Source of the DNA: Tissierellia bacterium
Lineage (GTDB): Bacteria; Bacillota; Clostridia; Peptostreptococcales; Acidaminobacteraceae
Direction: 5' to 3'
DNA: 44,333 nucleotides
Assembly: GCA_012520095.1 (NCBI GenBank)
Contig: JAAYOV010000026.1
Span: forward strand, 1 to 44,333
Position 1 is the stretch's first letter; every line of letters starts with the position of its first letter. Under the pieces are notes generated by a model. That model was not told the origin of the DNA. It was given only the letters and a program-made list of their open reading frames with translations, and made no database searches. Made by a program: the position numbers and the translations under genes. Shown one piece after another: positions 34,405 to 42,910 of this stretch.

Positions 34405-36473
34405 TAATTTTCTTCCTGACTCTGTGCGATCACCTTTTCGGCTATCGAAGCAGGCACTTCCTCGTAGCGTTCAAAGCGCACCGTGAATTCTCCCCTTGCT
34501 TGCGTCATACTGCGCAGATCGCTGGAATAGCTGAAAAGCTCCGCCTCGGGGGCTTCGGCAATCACCTTTTGATGACCGTTTTCAGCGGGCTCCATTCCTA
34601 AAATGCGACCTCTTCGCTTATTCAGGTCTCCCATGATGTCTCCCATGTAGTCATCAGGTATGACGATCTCCAGGCGCATGACGGGTTCAAGCAGTATGGG
34701 ATCGGCTTCCGGAAGGCCCTTTTTAAACGCAAGACCTGCCGCGATTTTAAACGCCATTTCGCTTGAATCGACGGCATGGTAGCTTCCGTCAAGGAGGGTC
34801 GCTTTGATGTTGACGACTTGATATCCGGCAAGCGGGCCCTGCACCATAGCCTCTTCGAGACCTTTTTCTACCGCAGGGAAGTAGTTTCTGGGAACGGCCC
34901 CTCCAAAAACTTCTTCAGCAAAGACAAAATGCTCTTCTGAAGGTTCAAAACGGATATGTACATCACCGTATTGTCCGGCTCCTCCCGTCTGTTTCTTATG
35001 CCTGCCTTGTACCGTCGAGGTGCCCTTGATTGTCTCGCGATAAGCAATCTTCATGGGAACGACTTCAACATCGACATCGTAGATCTCTTTCAGGCGATTT
35101 GCGATGATAGCCAGTTGCATCGTCCCCTGTCCGCCCAGGATCATCTGATTGGTCTCGCGGTTGCGGGTTACGGTGAAGCTGGGATCTTCTTCATTCAATC
35201 TTGTCAGCGCGCCGCCGATCTTATCCTCATCGCCCTTTGCTTTTGGCTCAATCGCCTTAAACAAACCGGGCGACGGGAAGGTAATGGCTGGATATTGTAT
35301 CGACTTGCCCTTTTCACAAAGAGTATCTCCACTCTGTGTGTCGGAGAGCTTTGCGACGGCTCCGATGTCCCCGGCTTTTAATTCACTGACGTCAATCTGC
35401 TTCTTTCCTCGAAGGAGAAAAACACCGCCGACTCTTTCACTGCTGTCCTTTTGAGGATTATATACTTCCATATCCTTTTTCAACGTGCCCGAAAGTATCT
35501 TCATCAGGGATATTTTTCCTACGAAGGGGTCGACGATCGTCTTGAATACGATGGCGCTAAACGGTTCATCCGCATCCATTTTGCGCTCCAACTCTTCTTC
35601 GCTGAAAGGCTTCACTCCCTTCGCAACAGGTCTAAACTCATCCGGAGACGGAAAATACTTGACGAGCAGGTCCATCAGGTTTTGGACGCCGACACCATTG
35701 ACAGCGCTGCCGACGATGAGCGGAACGATCTCTCCGGACAAAACACCGGCGCGAAGACCTTGCGTCATCTCATCCGGAGTAAACTCTTCTCCTTCAAAGT
35801 ATTTCTCAAGAAGCTCTTCGTCACTTTCCGCCACGCTTTCAACGAGCGTTTCACGGATGGATTCCACATCGTCCATCAGCTCTTGCGGCACAGCTCCTTC
35901 GCTGTACTTCTTCCCGTCATAAAGACGAGCAACCATATCCACTACATCGACAAAGCCTTTAAATTCTTCACCGTCACCGATGGGAACGGCAAATGGAACA
36001 ATCTTTTGGCCGAATGTCTCTTTCACTTTGCTGATCAGCTCAGCATACTCAATATTTTCTTTATCCATCTTGTTGATAAAGAGCATGCGCGGAATATTCA
36101 TCTTCGATGCGGCTGCCCACGCTTTTTCCGTTCCAACTTCTACACCGGACAATGCGTCCAGGAAGATTACTGCACAATCTGCGACATGAAGAGCACCTGT
36201 CGTCTCTCCGACAAAGTCAAAATAACCGGGCGTGTCCAACAGATTGATCTTATTGTCTTTCCATTCGATGGGAATCAAGCCGGTTCCGATAGAGAACTTC
36301 CTTGCAATCTCTTCCTTTGTATAATCTGAAACCGTATTTCCATCTTCAACCCGACCCATGCGGGATGTCAAACCCTGGTTAAAGAGAATTGCTTCTGTCA
36401 ACGTCGTCTTTCCGCTACTGCCATGACCCAAAAGCACGACATTTCGAATTTTTTCCTTAGGGTATACCTTCAT
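34404..36473 (-). CDS. elongation factor G paralogue (EF-G-like GTPase)
   Basis: 689 residues, ATG with AGGAGG upstream. A translational GTPase: G1 GHGSSGKTT (residues 16-24; canonical EF-G has GHIDAGKTT), G3 DTPGYFDF, G4 NKMDKEN, then domain II (ILSGTLKKDMEVYNP), domain III (EDPSFTVTRNRETNQMILGGQG), domain IV (HKKQTGGAGQYGDVHIRFEP) and domain V (RRGRILGMEP). The G1 change and GSSGKTT place it in the EF-G-like/FusA2 subgroup found beside ordinary EF-G in many Bacillota. Its task is not settled: ribosome rescue, recycling or stress translation are candidates. No ribosomal-protein genes are near, against it being the housekeeping fusA. Confidence 0.9.
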   Translation of the reverse strand: MKVYPKEKIRNVVLLGHGSSGKTTLTEAILFNQGLTSRMGRVEDGNTVSDYTKEEIARKFSIGTGLIPIEWKDNKINLLDTPGYFDFVGETTGALHVADCAVIFLDALSGVEVGTEKAWAAASKMNIPRMLFINKMDKENIEYAELISKVKETFGQKIVPFAVPIGDGEEFKGFVDVVDMVARLYDGKKYSEGAVPQELMDDVESIRETLVESVAESDEELLEKYFEGEEFTPDEMTQGLRAGVLSGEIVPLIVGSAVNGVGVQNLMDLLVKYFPSPDEFRPVAKGVKPFSEEELERKMDADEPFSAIVFKTIVDPFVGKISLMKILSGTLKKDMEVYNPQKDSSERVGGVFLLRGKKQIDVSELKAGDIGAVAKLSDTQSGDTLCEKGKSIQYPAITFPSPGLFKAIEPKAKGDEDKIGGALTRLNEEDPSFTVTRNRETNQMILGGQGTMQLAIIANRLKEIYDVDVEVVPMKIAYRETIKGTSTVQGRHKKQTGGAGQYGDVHIRFEPSEEHFVFAEEVFGGAVPRNYFPAVEKGLEEAMVQGPLAGYQVVNIKATLLDGSYHAVDSSEMAFKIAAGLAFKKGLPEADPILLEPVMRLEIVIPDDYMGDIMGDLNKRRGRILGMEPAENGHQKVIAEAPEAELFSYSSDLRSMTQARGEFTVRFERYEEVPASIAEKVIAQSQEEN

Positions 36474-36485
36474 GCAAACCTCCTG

Positions 36486-36528
36486 ATTTCATATGAAATT
36501 ATTATACCATCAATCACCGTGTTCACAA
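36486..36528 (-). promoter_or_regulatory. promoter and palindrome of the EF-G paralogue
   Basis: On the minus strand TTGTGA (36528-36523), 16 bases, TGG-preceded TATAAT (36506-36501), then a perfect 14-base palindrome ATTTCATATGAAAT (36499-36486) over the expected start site, directly before the AGGAGG of the gene. The palindrome could be an operator. Confidence 0.7.
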
Positions 36529-36552
36529 AACACTGATGAGAATTTTACAAAA

Positions 36553-36572
36553 GAAAAACCGCATGATTTCTC
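36553..36572 (-). terminator. probable terminator after the DUF4097 gene
   Basis: GAGAAATC-ATGC-GGTTTTTC (8 bp, two G-U pairs) followed by TTTTG on the minus strand; it begins at the stop codon. Confidence 0.5.
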
Positions 36573-37401
36573 AGGGAAGTTCAACAATCGTAATATTACC
36601 GCTCATGCTCTCAAGTTGATAATCCGCCTTTCTATCACCGCAATAGAATATTTCATCGCTTTTTAACAAAGGAATTTCCGATATAAGCGAACCGCTCATG
36701 CTCGAATATTTCAAACTGAATCCACTCATTTTTCGGAGGTGAAGTACAACATCGCCATCCATCGTATTTCCCCTGAAGTTCTCCAATTCGCCGAAAAACT
36801 CAAGTTTCCCGGACATTGAATCAAAAAAGAGTTGCTCTGTGTCAACTTTGACAACATACTCTCCGGACATGCATTCAATTTTTACTGTTTTAAGAACAGG
36901 CATCTCGATGTCAAGCTCTGCATCCATACAGTTCACCCGAATATTTTCCATGCTCATCTTATGTGGAAGCACGATCTCCAGGTTTTTATCTATGATATTA
37001 TTTAGAATCTCCCTTTCCGAGTAATCAATGATGAGATTTGAGCCGGTTTTTCGGTAGAAAAGACGATCTTTTTCAGCATTTTTTACTGAGCCCCATTCAC
37101 GAATCATGATACTCTGAACATCTTCTGTTTTAATCGTTATTTCACCGTCAAGCCAATTGACTTTGATATCACAGATTCCTGCCGGGTCAACATTATACTC
37201 TTGATCAAATGAGCGGAGGCTTCCCTCGTCGCGCCGATGATCACGGATGAATCCGATCACAGACTCTATTGTATCGCCTATCCCCGTCCAATTGGGCGTC
37301 TGTGACAAATCAAGATAACTCCCTCCAAGGGTATACCCGACAAAGATGAGGATTGCTCCAATTGTCAAAAGAATCAACGCCATACGTGTATATCTGCTCA
37401 T
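36571..37401 (-). CDS. DUF4097-family putative adhesin, membrane anchored
   Basis: 276 residues from the ATG at 37401 (MSRYTRMALILLTIG), which has AAGGAG 10 bases upstream; the longer reading overlaps DUF1700 in another frame and was rejected. One N-terminal transmembrane helix (about 7-27) precedes a beta-helix-like region of repeated short strands (IKVNWLDGEITIKTEDVQSI; VRVNCMDAELDIEM; IECMSGEYVVKV; SMSGKLEFFGEL; SMSGSLISEIPL; SMSGNITIVELP). Repeats of SMSG/CMDAE-type turns are typical of DUF4097. It is the last gene of the PadR-HAAS-DUF4097 set, in which such proteins are thought to act at the envelope. Precise function unknown. Confidence 0.85.
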   Translation of the reverse strand: MSRYTRMALILLTIGAILIFVGYTLGGSYLDLSQTPNWTGIGDTIESVIGFIRDHRRDEGSLRSFDQEYNVDPAGICDIKVNWLDGEITIKTEDVQSIMIREWGSVKNAEKDRLFYRKTGSNLIIDYSEREILNNIIDKNLEIVLPHKMSMENIRVNCMDAELDIEMPVLKTVKIECMSGEYVVKVDTEQLFFDSMSGKLEFFGELENFRGNTMDGDVVLHLRKMSGFSLKYSSMSGSLISEIPLLKSDEIFYCGDRKADYQLESMSGNITIVELP

Positions 37402-37988
37402 TGGTGATATCTCCTTCTGATAAAGATTTTTTTGAACCAAGTGATAATGTGTCGCGGTAAATCTGCGAAGATGATTGTGCACCGATAAAACATAATAAGT
37501 AACAATAGCAGAATTCCCACGCTGAACACCGCACTTCCCGTTGCTAAAAGAAAAAGAGGCAGATTTGCCATGTGAATAAAAGCAGTATACAAAAATGCCG
37601 TTATTGCGCCTCCTGCACCAACAATCATACCTGCTACACCGCCCAGAATGCCGACTATCATCCCCAACATTCCTATGATCAAGCCCAACACCAGTAAGAA
37701 CATAGGGATCCAAAATGGTGCCAATAGAACAGTCAAAAGATACTCTTTCCAACCCCATTTTTTATCCGGTTCCCTGCGCATCAATCTAGGAAGCGGAAGC
37801 TCTTGGAGGATCTTCTCTGCCGCTTTTTCCGGTTCTTCCATCACTTCAGTCGCCTCTTCCTCGCTCATCCCTTCTTCCAGGCGTTCATCAATCATCTCCT
37901 CATAAAAAGCAAGATGAGCTTCTATTTCTTCCGGAGGTAATCCTTCCAGGCATTTTCTCATGCGCTCAAGATAATTTTGCTTTGTCAT
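37398..37988 (-). CDS. HAAS-domain (DUF1700) membrane protein
   Basis: 196 residues. The N-terminal HAAS domain (about 1-65; NYLERMRKCLEGLPPEEIEAHLAFYEEMIDERLEEGMSEEEATEVM) is the helical signalling domain that accompanies PadR regulators. It is followed by a dense set of four to five hydrophobic segments (about 78-180) and a basic tail FKKIFIRRRYHQ. The ATG at 37988 is inside the end of PadR (23-base overlap) and the stop overlaps DUF4097 by 4 bases, so the three genes are translationally coupled. It likely controls or senses the membrane in concert with the other two. Confidence 0.88.
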   Translation of the reverse strand: MTKQNYLERMRKCLEGLPPEEIEAHLAFYEEMIDERLEEGMSEEEATEVMEEPEKAAEKILQELPLPRLMRREPDKKWGWKEYLLTVLLAPFWIPMFLLVLGLIIGMLGMIVGILGGVAGMIVGAGGAITAFLYTAFIHMANLPLFLLATGSAVFSVGILLLLLIMFYRCTIIFADLPRHIITWFKKIFIRRRYHQ

Positions 37989-38295
37989 CTTCTCCCTCCA
38001 GGATATATCGATGAATTTCTTCCACTTGCTGCCAGCTTTCAAGGAACTCTATAATCATTTTCTTTCCCTTTGGTGTAATGGAATAAAATTTTCGCAATCT
38101 CCCATTGTGTTCCACACTGTAACTCCTCAAACTCCCGGCTCCTTCAAGGCGGCGAAGAATGGGATACAGCGTTGACTCCGAGATCTCTATAACATCTGCA
38201 AGATCCTTAATGATCTTATACCCATAGGAATCTTCTCTGCTGATAGCACTGAGCACACAGATATCAAGGAGTCCCCTTTTTAACTGAGGATCCAT
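37966..38295 (-). CDS. PadR-family transcriptional regulator
   Basis: 109 residues, a compact winged helix: KRGLLDICVLSAISREDSYGYKIIKDL, then the recognition helix ESTLYPILRRLEGAGSL, and the wing SYSVEHNGRLRKFYSITPKGKK, all hallmark PadR stretches; it has the short C-terminal helix of subfamily 2. It starts at ATG 38295 with AAAGGGGG upstream and begins a three-gene operon with HAAS and DUF4097. PadR proteins usually repress their own operon in response to small molecules or envelope stress; the cue is not predictable. Confidence 0.95.
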   Translation of the reverse strand: MDPQLKRGLLDICVLSAISREDSYGYKIIKDLADVIEISESTLYPILRRLEGAGSLRSYSVEHNGRLRKFYSITPKGKKMIIEFLESWQQVEEIHRYILEGEDDKAKLS

Positions 38296-38318
38296 CTCTA
38301 TACCCCCTTTCGCGATAT

Positions 38319-38347
38319 ACTATATATTACATTGTATTGTGTGTCAA
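38319..38347 (-). promoter_or_regulatory. promoter of the PadR operon
   Basis: Minus strand TTGACA (38347-38342), 17-base spacer, TATAGT (38324-38319). An inverted repeat ATAC...GTAT and the local palindrome TACAATGTA lie within the spacer and -10, where a self-repressing PadR dimer could bind. Confidence 0.85.
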
Positions 38348-38533
38348 CAAGCGTTTAATGCATTTGCAAAAAATTGCAAAACTCGTTACAGAAACATTCT
38401 CTACACTTCTCACCTGTCTTGTGTGCAATGATATGTCTTGATAATTAAGGGGTGGCCTAGATTTAGTTGCATGCGCTCTCATTTAGTATCTACTGTATTA
38501 TTTTAACTTCTCATAGAGCGATATGCCATTTCA

Positions 38534-38565
38534 TAAAAAAAGCTCCTTCCAAAACGGAAGGAGCT
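38534..38565 (-). terminator. terminator after the ribonucleotide reductase gene
   Basis: AGCTCCTTCC-GTTTT-GGAAGGAGCT (10 bp perfect) followed by seven Ts on the minus strand. Confidence 0.92.
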
Positions 38566-38586
38566 CTTCTTGTTTTAGCCATATTT

Positions 38587-40947
38587 CTATCTGACCGGGC
38601 AGATGCCGTTTTCACACCCATCATCGCCGATGTCAAACTGAGTCTCGACGACTTCATACTTGCTGATCAAGGAGGCACGGAACGGCTTCATCGCGGCCTT
38701 TCGTCGCAAGTACTCTTCTTCATCAATCGCTTCATAGGGAAGAAGCTCATAGAAGCTGTCATCGAGCGACAAGAAACTCAGCGCCACGATGTCGTCCCAG
38801 TGATCCCATACCCACTGTTCCACTTCATCCCATTCATGATCTCGGACATGAATCGTAATCGATGCATTGTGGTCTACATAATTTTCCATGAACATCTTAT
38901 AGTTTTCAAGCTGCTCGATGGCAGTGACATCGTATTTCGTCTTTCCCTTGGGACTCTTGACCGGAAATTCCAAGACCTTCGTGGTGGCCGTTTTCATATC
39001 TTGTCCGATTTCCGGGAAGACGGGATAGCCCAGTTCCTCACAGACCTTCACCAGCGGATCGCCCGCATTGATTCGGACTCGACGGATATAATACGGAGAG
39101 TGCGAGTAATGAATGCCGCTTGAGACGGTCGGAAGCTGGGAAAGAGTTCCCTCCGGCTTCACCGTCGTGACAAGAAGTGGAGGATTTGAGCCGATTTCCA
39201 TCGCATAGTATTCAGCTTCATTCTTTGCGGTGCTGCGAAGCTTTCTCAGCAGATCCGCCTGCTCTTCTCTGGTCATCCCCGTAGCATTGACCATATCCTG
39301 CCAGCCTGTCAGAGAAGTCCCGATCAACGCATCGCGCTCATGAACGTGATTCCAATGTGGAAGCTCAAGCTCGACTTGTGTCATGCGATAGCCTGCTCTA
39401 GCAGACAGCTTTTGAGCATATAGCAGTCCCTTCAAATCGAGTTTACCGTCCTTGACAAAGGCAGCTACATTGACGGTGGTAAGATTACATAGGCCGCCGC
39501 TGTCCAAGAGAATCTCCGCACATGGATTGACGCCTTGGAAATTAGGCCTCCTCCTCTCTCCTGCTTCGGCATTGATCCATCCCGGTTCTCCTGAATAGCG
39601 CATCTGTTCAATCTGCCAATGGAGCATTTCTCGATCGGGTTTTCTCGTATAGAAAATCGAGTTGTTGCTCATCTGGCGATGGAGAAGATCTTTATCTACC
39701 ACCCATTGACCGTCGATCTGCTTATAGAGATTGCTCTTCGCCTCAATGCATGCCGGATCATCCTGATCAACCAATACAATTTCAGCCGTTCTTCGGACGC
39801 CGCCGACGACGACGTTTTCACCGATGATATTGGCCAGGTCCAGGCAATCGATCGGACGCATTTTAATCCACGTCTGATCCATGATATATCCGGCTTTTTT
39901 GATAACTTTATCGATTTTAAAGAACATATTCTTCAAGCTGGAGTGCCCGCTTGCCGTTCCCCCGAAGGTAACGAGCTTTTCGCCCATCGGTCGAACATGA
40001 TCGTAATTGATGATGATCGTCTTAATCTTGCGAAAATCATTGGAGTGGATAAGGTTGAGGAAGTACTCCAAGGACTGAACCCATCCCTCCTTGCTGTCGC
40101 CTACTGTAATCTTGACGGTCGTATTGTTGAAGAAATCAAGAGAGGTATTGTCTTCTCGGTCCCGTTTTCTCACCGGCGTGTAGTCTTCGTGGATGAGTTC
40201 ATAATCCGTGCGAACTTTCGGAATCTTTTCCACATCCTCCTTCAGGACACGGATACCCACTCCACTTCCAATCATCAGCAAGTAAAAGAGATCTTTAAAT
40301 GCACGCATAGAATCGAGAACTTGGAAAGAACAATTGAAGTTGCTCATCGGATAGTATTTCGCAACATCCGTATTGCCTACCCAAAAGGTGCGCCCGGAGA
40401 GAAACTGCCGCATATTATAGATGTTATCGAAAAGATTCTCCGCTTCTTCGCGTGTCGTTGGCACTAAAGAACAGTTGTATTCTACAGCGCGTCGAACTGT
40501 CTCCCACCAATTTTCTCGCCTGTTCTCCTGCGGGAGCCATCGAGAATACGTCCTGTAATAGACAAAACTCCCCAGTTCTTCCATCGGAGAAGGATTGTGC
40601 TTATAGACTCGCAAGAAGTCTTCACTCAACAGCCTTCCTCCTGTTTTGCGCACCGGACGTGTTCGGTCTTTTTCGCTTCGGTAGATAATATATCGCTTGG
40701 CGACATCTTTTCGCGGACTATCCATCAGCCGGTCTTCCACCAGATTTTGAATCTCGTCGACTGATATGATCCCGTCCCACTGTCGTGCTTCTTTCTCAAT
40801 ATTTGCAGCAATTTCAGCAGCCAGCTGAGAATCGATTCCTATTTCGGTCTCTGCCATCGCGCGTTCAATAGCGGAAGAAATCTTTGTTCTGTCAAAATGG
40901 ACGGCTGCACCTCCACGTTTTTCTACTTGTAACACTTTCTCCTTCAT
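38587..40947 (-). CDS. nrdJ: adenosylcobalamin-dependent ribonucleoside-triphosphate reductase (class II)
   Basis: 786 residues from ATG 40947 (MKEKVLQVEKRGGAAVHFD) with an AAAGGA site; the longer reading passes through the regulatory region and was rejected. It makes deoxynucleotides using B12, without oxygen. An N-terminal ATP cone (about 3-95) precedes the RNR barrel, with PMSNFNCSFQVLDSM (active-site Cys), GSGVGIRVLKEDV, NPCAEILLDSGGLCNLTTVN (second Cys and NxCxE radical motif) and the C-terminal reducing pair C778/C783 in GCENGICPVR, spaced as in the Lactobacillus leichmannii enzyme. That enzyme is about 739 residues and has no ATP cone in this position, so this is a cone-bearing relative. 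Two NrdR boxes lie upstream. Confidence 0.95.
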   Translation of the reverse strand: MKEKVLQVEKRGGAAVHFDRTKISSAIERAMAETEIGIDSQLAAEIAANIEKEARQWDGIISVDEIQNLVEDRLMDSPRKDVAKRYIIYRSEKDRTRPVRKTGGRLLSEDFLRVYKHNPSPMEELGSFVYYRTYSRWLPQENRRENWWETVRRAVEYNCSLVPTTREEAENLFDNIYNMRQFLSGRTFWVGNTDVAKYYPMSNFNCSFQVLDSMRAFKDLFYLLMIGSGVGIRVLKEDVEKIPKVRTDYELIHEDYTPVRKRDREDNTSLDFFNNTTVKITVGDSKEGWVQSLEYFLNLIHSNDFRKIKTIIINYDHVRPMGEKLVTFGGTASGHSSLKNMFFKIDKVIKKAGYIMDQTWIKMRPIDCLDLANIIGENVVVGGVRRTAEIVLVDQDDPACIEAKSNLYKQIDGQWVVDKDLLHRQMSNNSIFYTRKPDREMLHWQIEQMRYSGEPGWINAEAGERRRPNFQGVNPCAEILLDSGGLCNLTTVNVAAFVKDGKLDLKGLLYAQKLSARAGYRMTQVELELPHWNHVHERDALIGTSLTGWQDMVNATGMTREEQADLLRKLRSTAKNEAEYYAMEIGSNPPLLVTTVKPEGTLSQLPTVSSGIHYSHSPYYIRRVRINAGDPLVKVCEELGYPVFPEIGQDMKTATTKVLEFPVKSPKGKTKYDVTAIEQLENYKMFMENYVDHNASITIHVRDHEWDEVEQWVWDHWDDIVALSFLSLDDSFYELLPYEAIDEEEYLRRKAAMKPFRASLISKYEVVETQFDIGDDGCENGICPVR

Positions 40948-40994
40948 TTTTCTAAAATTCCTTTCAGGATCACAATTCCCCATTTTCCCAAAAC

Positions 40995-41064
40995 ATACCA
41001 AATGTAGAGCCTTCAACACGAGGGTTGCACTACATATAGTACTTGTCTTTTTACTCAGATGCAA
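40995..41064 (-). promoter_or_regulatory. nrdJ promoter with two NrdR boxes
   Basis: Minus strand: TTGCAT (41064-41059), 17 bases, TACTAT (41041-41036). NrdR box 1 GTACTATATGTAGTGC (41042-41027) covers the -10; box 2 GCTCTACATTTGGTAT (41010-40995) lies in the leader. Both fit the ACACWATATATWGTGT pattern (box 1 well, box 2 fairly), and 16 bases separate them (centres 32 bp apart, three helical turns), the spacing NrdR uses for cooperative binding. NrdR should repress nrdJ when dATP is plentiful. Confidence 0.82.
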
Positions 41065-41402
41065 ATGGTTGTTTTGTAGAACTTGGCATTTACACCCCCC
41101 TATTAACATGTATTCTCATGCGTTTACGCTGATTAAAAAAAATTGTCTCCCCTTAAAAAACTGCTGCCAAAACAGAAGGCTTGTTTCTATTTCTTCTGTT
41201 GGCTTATTCTTCTATTATCTCGAATTAAATTGGAATATCATGCTATTAATCAATTATGTATCTTTTTACGAAATCCCTTTCACTTTTTTTGCACCCTCCA
41301 TCATCAGCGGTATCAATTGCTTTGCGGCAACATATATAAAGACCCTATGTCGTCAACACACCCGTTGGATTTCTTTCCTCAGCAAGATGATATATTCGGC
41401 AT
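41065..41402. other. gene-free AT-rich intergenic stretch
   Basis: About 340 bases between the nrdJ promoter and the hydrogenase terminator hold no credible gene: possible short readings on the plus strand lack ribosome sites and family resemblance. A near-match to cre (AGCGTAAACGCATGA on the minus strand, near 41116-41130) is present but has a C where T is expected. I see no riboswitch, including no B12 box. Confidence 0.5.
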
Positions 41403-41437
41403 AAAAAGACATGTCGGCATTTCTTCTCCAACATGTC
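41403..41437 (-). terminator. terminator after the hydrogenase gene
   Basis: GACATGT(T)GG ... CC(G)ACATGTC with a loop of about ten bases, followed by five Ts on the minus strand, 41 bases past the stop at 41478. Confidence 0.75.
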
Positions 41438-41477
41438 CAATATCGTACGAGCGGCAAGCATTTGAGCCATCATTCAT

Positions 41478-42905
41478 TTAAAAGAACTGTAATACAGAAA
41501 CGGCATCTCCTATCGTCTTTTCCAAAGCCTCTTTTCCATACCTGTCAACATCCGCCTTGTTCTTCTCTCCATGCGTCAGACAGCCGGCTCCTCCTATGCA
41601 CCCACCGACACATGCCATGCCTTCAATAAAATTTTCATTGAGGACATTTTTGCTCTTTTTAAGCAATGCAACGCGACACTGCTCGATCCCGTCACAGACG
41701 ACAGGTTTTAAATCAAATTCAATATTCTGCTCTTTAAGAGCTTGGGCCACCGCATCGGAGAGACCGCCGCTGCGAGCAAATATTCTGCCAAAGTAAGAAG
41801 CGTTGTCCAGGACATCTTCTTCAAGGGTCGTAATGTCAATGTCTTTGCTGTCAAAAAGAGCTTGTAACTCTTCAAAAGTCATGACTCCATCGACATGCTC
41901 TTTTACCCCCTCAATTTGCATTTCACCTTTTTTTGCAGTGCACGGGCCGATAAATACGACCTTTGCATTTTCATCAGTCCGTTTGACATACTTGGCCAAA
42001 GCTGCCATCGGCGAAAGATTGTGCGATACAAAGGGCAATAAATCCGGAAATGCGGATTCAATGTACTGTACAAACGCAGGGCAACATGAGCTTGTTAAAA
42101 AACCCTTTTCTACAAGTTCTTTTGATTCTTCTTGAGCCACCATATCGGCACCAAGCGCCGCCTCGATCACTGTAAAGAAGCCGAGTTCTTTTAACCCGCT
42201 GATGACCTGGCCGAGTTTCGCGTAAGTAAATTGGCTCGAAATCGAAGGAGCCACGACGGCATATACTTTATACTTTGTATTGTTTTCACTCCCTTTAATA
42301 AGGTCAATGACGTTCAGAATATATGATTTGTCTGTAATGGCGCCGAAAGGACACTGATAGACACAAGCCCCACATTGAATGCATTTGCTATTATCGATAG
42401 CCGCTGCACCATTTTCACCTATTGAAATTGCTTTTACCTTGCAGGCGATCTGGCAGGGGCGTTTTCGATCGATAATAGCGGAAAAAGGGCAAACTTTTGC
42501 GCAACGGCCACACTCAACACATTTTGACTTATCAATATGCGCCACATAATTGCTGTCAAAAGAAATAGCGCCTACCTTACACACATCCTCGCAGCGATGC
42601 GCCAAACAACCTCGGCAGGAATCGGTGACTTCATACCCTGCGGCAGGGCACTCATCGCAAGCTATATCAATTACCTCAATGACATTTGGGTTGTTCGGAT
42701 CTCCCCCCATTGCAATCTTCACTCGCTCCGTTAAAATAGCCCGTTCCCTATAAACGCAACAACGCATCGTTGGAGTATTGCCCGGCACGATCATCTTCGG
42801 GACATCCATACTATTGTGCAACAAAGTGCCGCTCCAATGAAGGCGAGCGACTTCTCTCAAAACCTTATATTTTAAGTGCTGTACTTTGGTGTCAAATTTT
42901 CGCAT
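41478..42905 (-). CDS. [FeFe]-hydrogenase-like protein, sensory-type subgroup
   Basis: 475 residues. The N-terminal ~80 residues have no motif; then come a cysteine-rich part (C83, C86, C97, C100, C105, C109) and two 4Fe-4S ferredoxin motifs (C129/132/135/139 and C175/178/181/185). The H-cluster domain spans about 215-470. Motif L1 is SSCCPAF (272-278), L2 GPCTAKKGE (320-328), L3 EGMACVGGC (428-436), so all H-cluster cysteines are kept. But standard catalytic enzymes have TSCCPGW, MPCxAKKxE and MACPGGC. These changes, particularly Met to Gly in L2, point to the divergent subgroups that lie with PP2C phosphatases and are thought to sense H2 or modulate rather than turn over rapidly. It follows a small gene by 5 bases. 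Confidence 0.88.
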   Translation of the reverse strand: MRKFDTKVQHLKYKVLREVARLHWSGTLLHNSMDVPKMIVPGNTPTMRCCVYRERAILTERVKIAMGGDPNNPNVIEVIDIACDECPAAGYEVTDSCRGCLAHRCEDVCKVGAISFDSNYVAHIDKSKCVECGRCAKVCPFSAIIDRKRPCQIACKVKAISIGENGAAAIDNSKCIQCGACVYQCPFGAITDKSYILNVIDLIKGSENNTKYKVYAVVAPSISSQFTYAKLGQVISGLKELGFFTVIEAALGADMVAQEESKELVEKGFLTSSCCPAFVQYIESAFPDLLPFVSHNLSPMAALAKYVKRTDENAKVVFIGPCTAKKGEMQIEGVKEHVDGVMTFEELQALFDSKDIDITTLEEDVLDNASYFGRIFARSGGLSDAVAQALKEQNIEFDLKPVVCDGIEQCRVALLKKSKNVLNENFIEGMACVGGCIGGAGCLTHGEKNKADVDRYGKEALEKTIGDAVSVLQFF

Positions 42906-42910
42906 TTTGT

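Noticed and set aside
41116-41130. cre site upstream of nrdJ
   Set aside because: One of the fixed positions is wrong (C for T) and there is no other support.
41069-41481. Two overlapping plus-strand readings of about 111 residues
   Set aside because: No ribosome sites, cysteine- and phenylalanine-rich low-complexity composition typical of AT-rich noncoding DNA, and overlap with the nrdJ promoter and the hydrogenase terminator.
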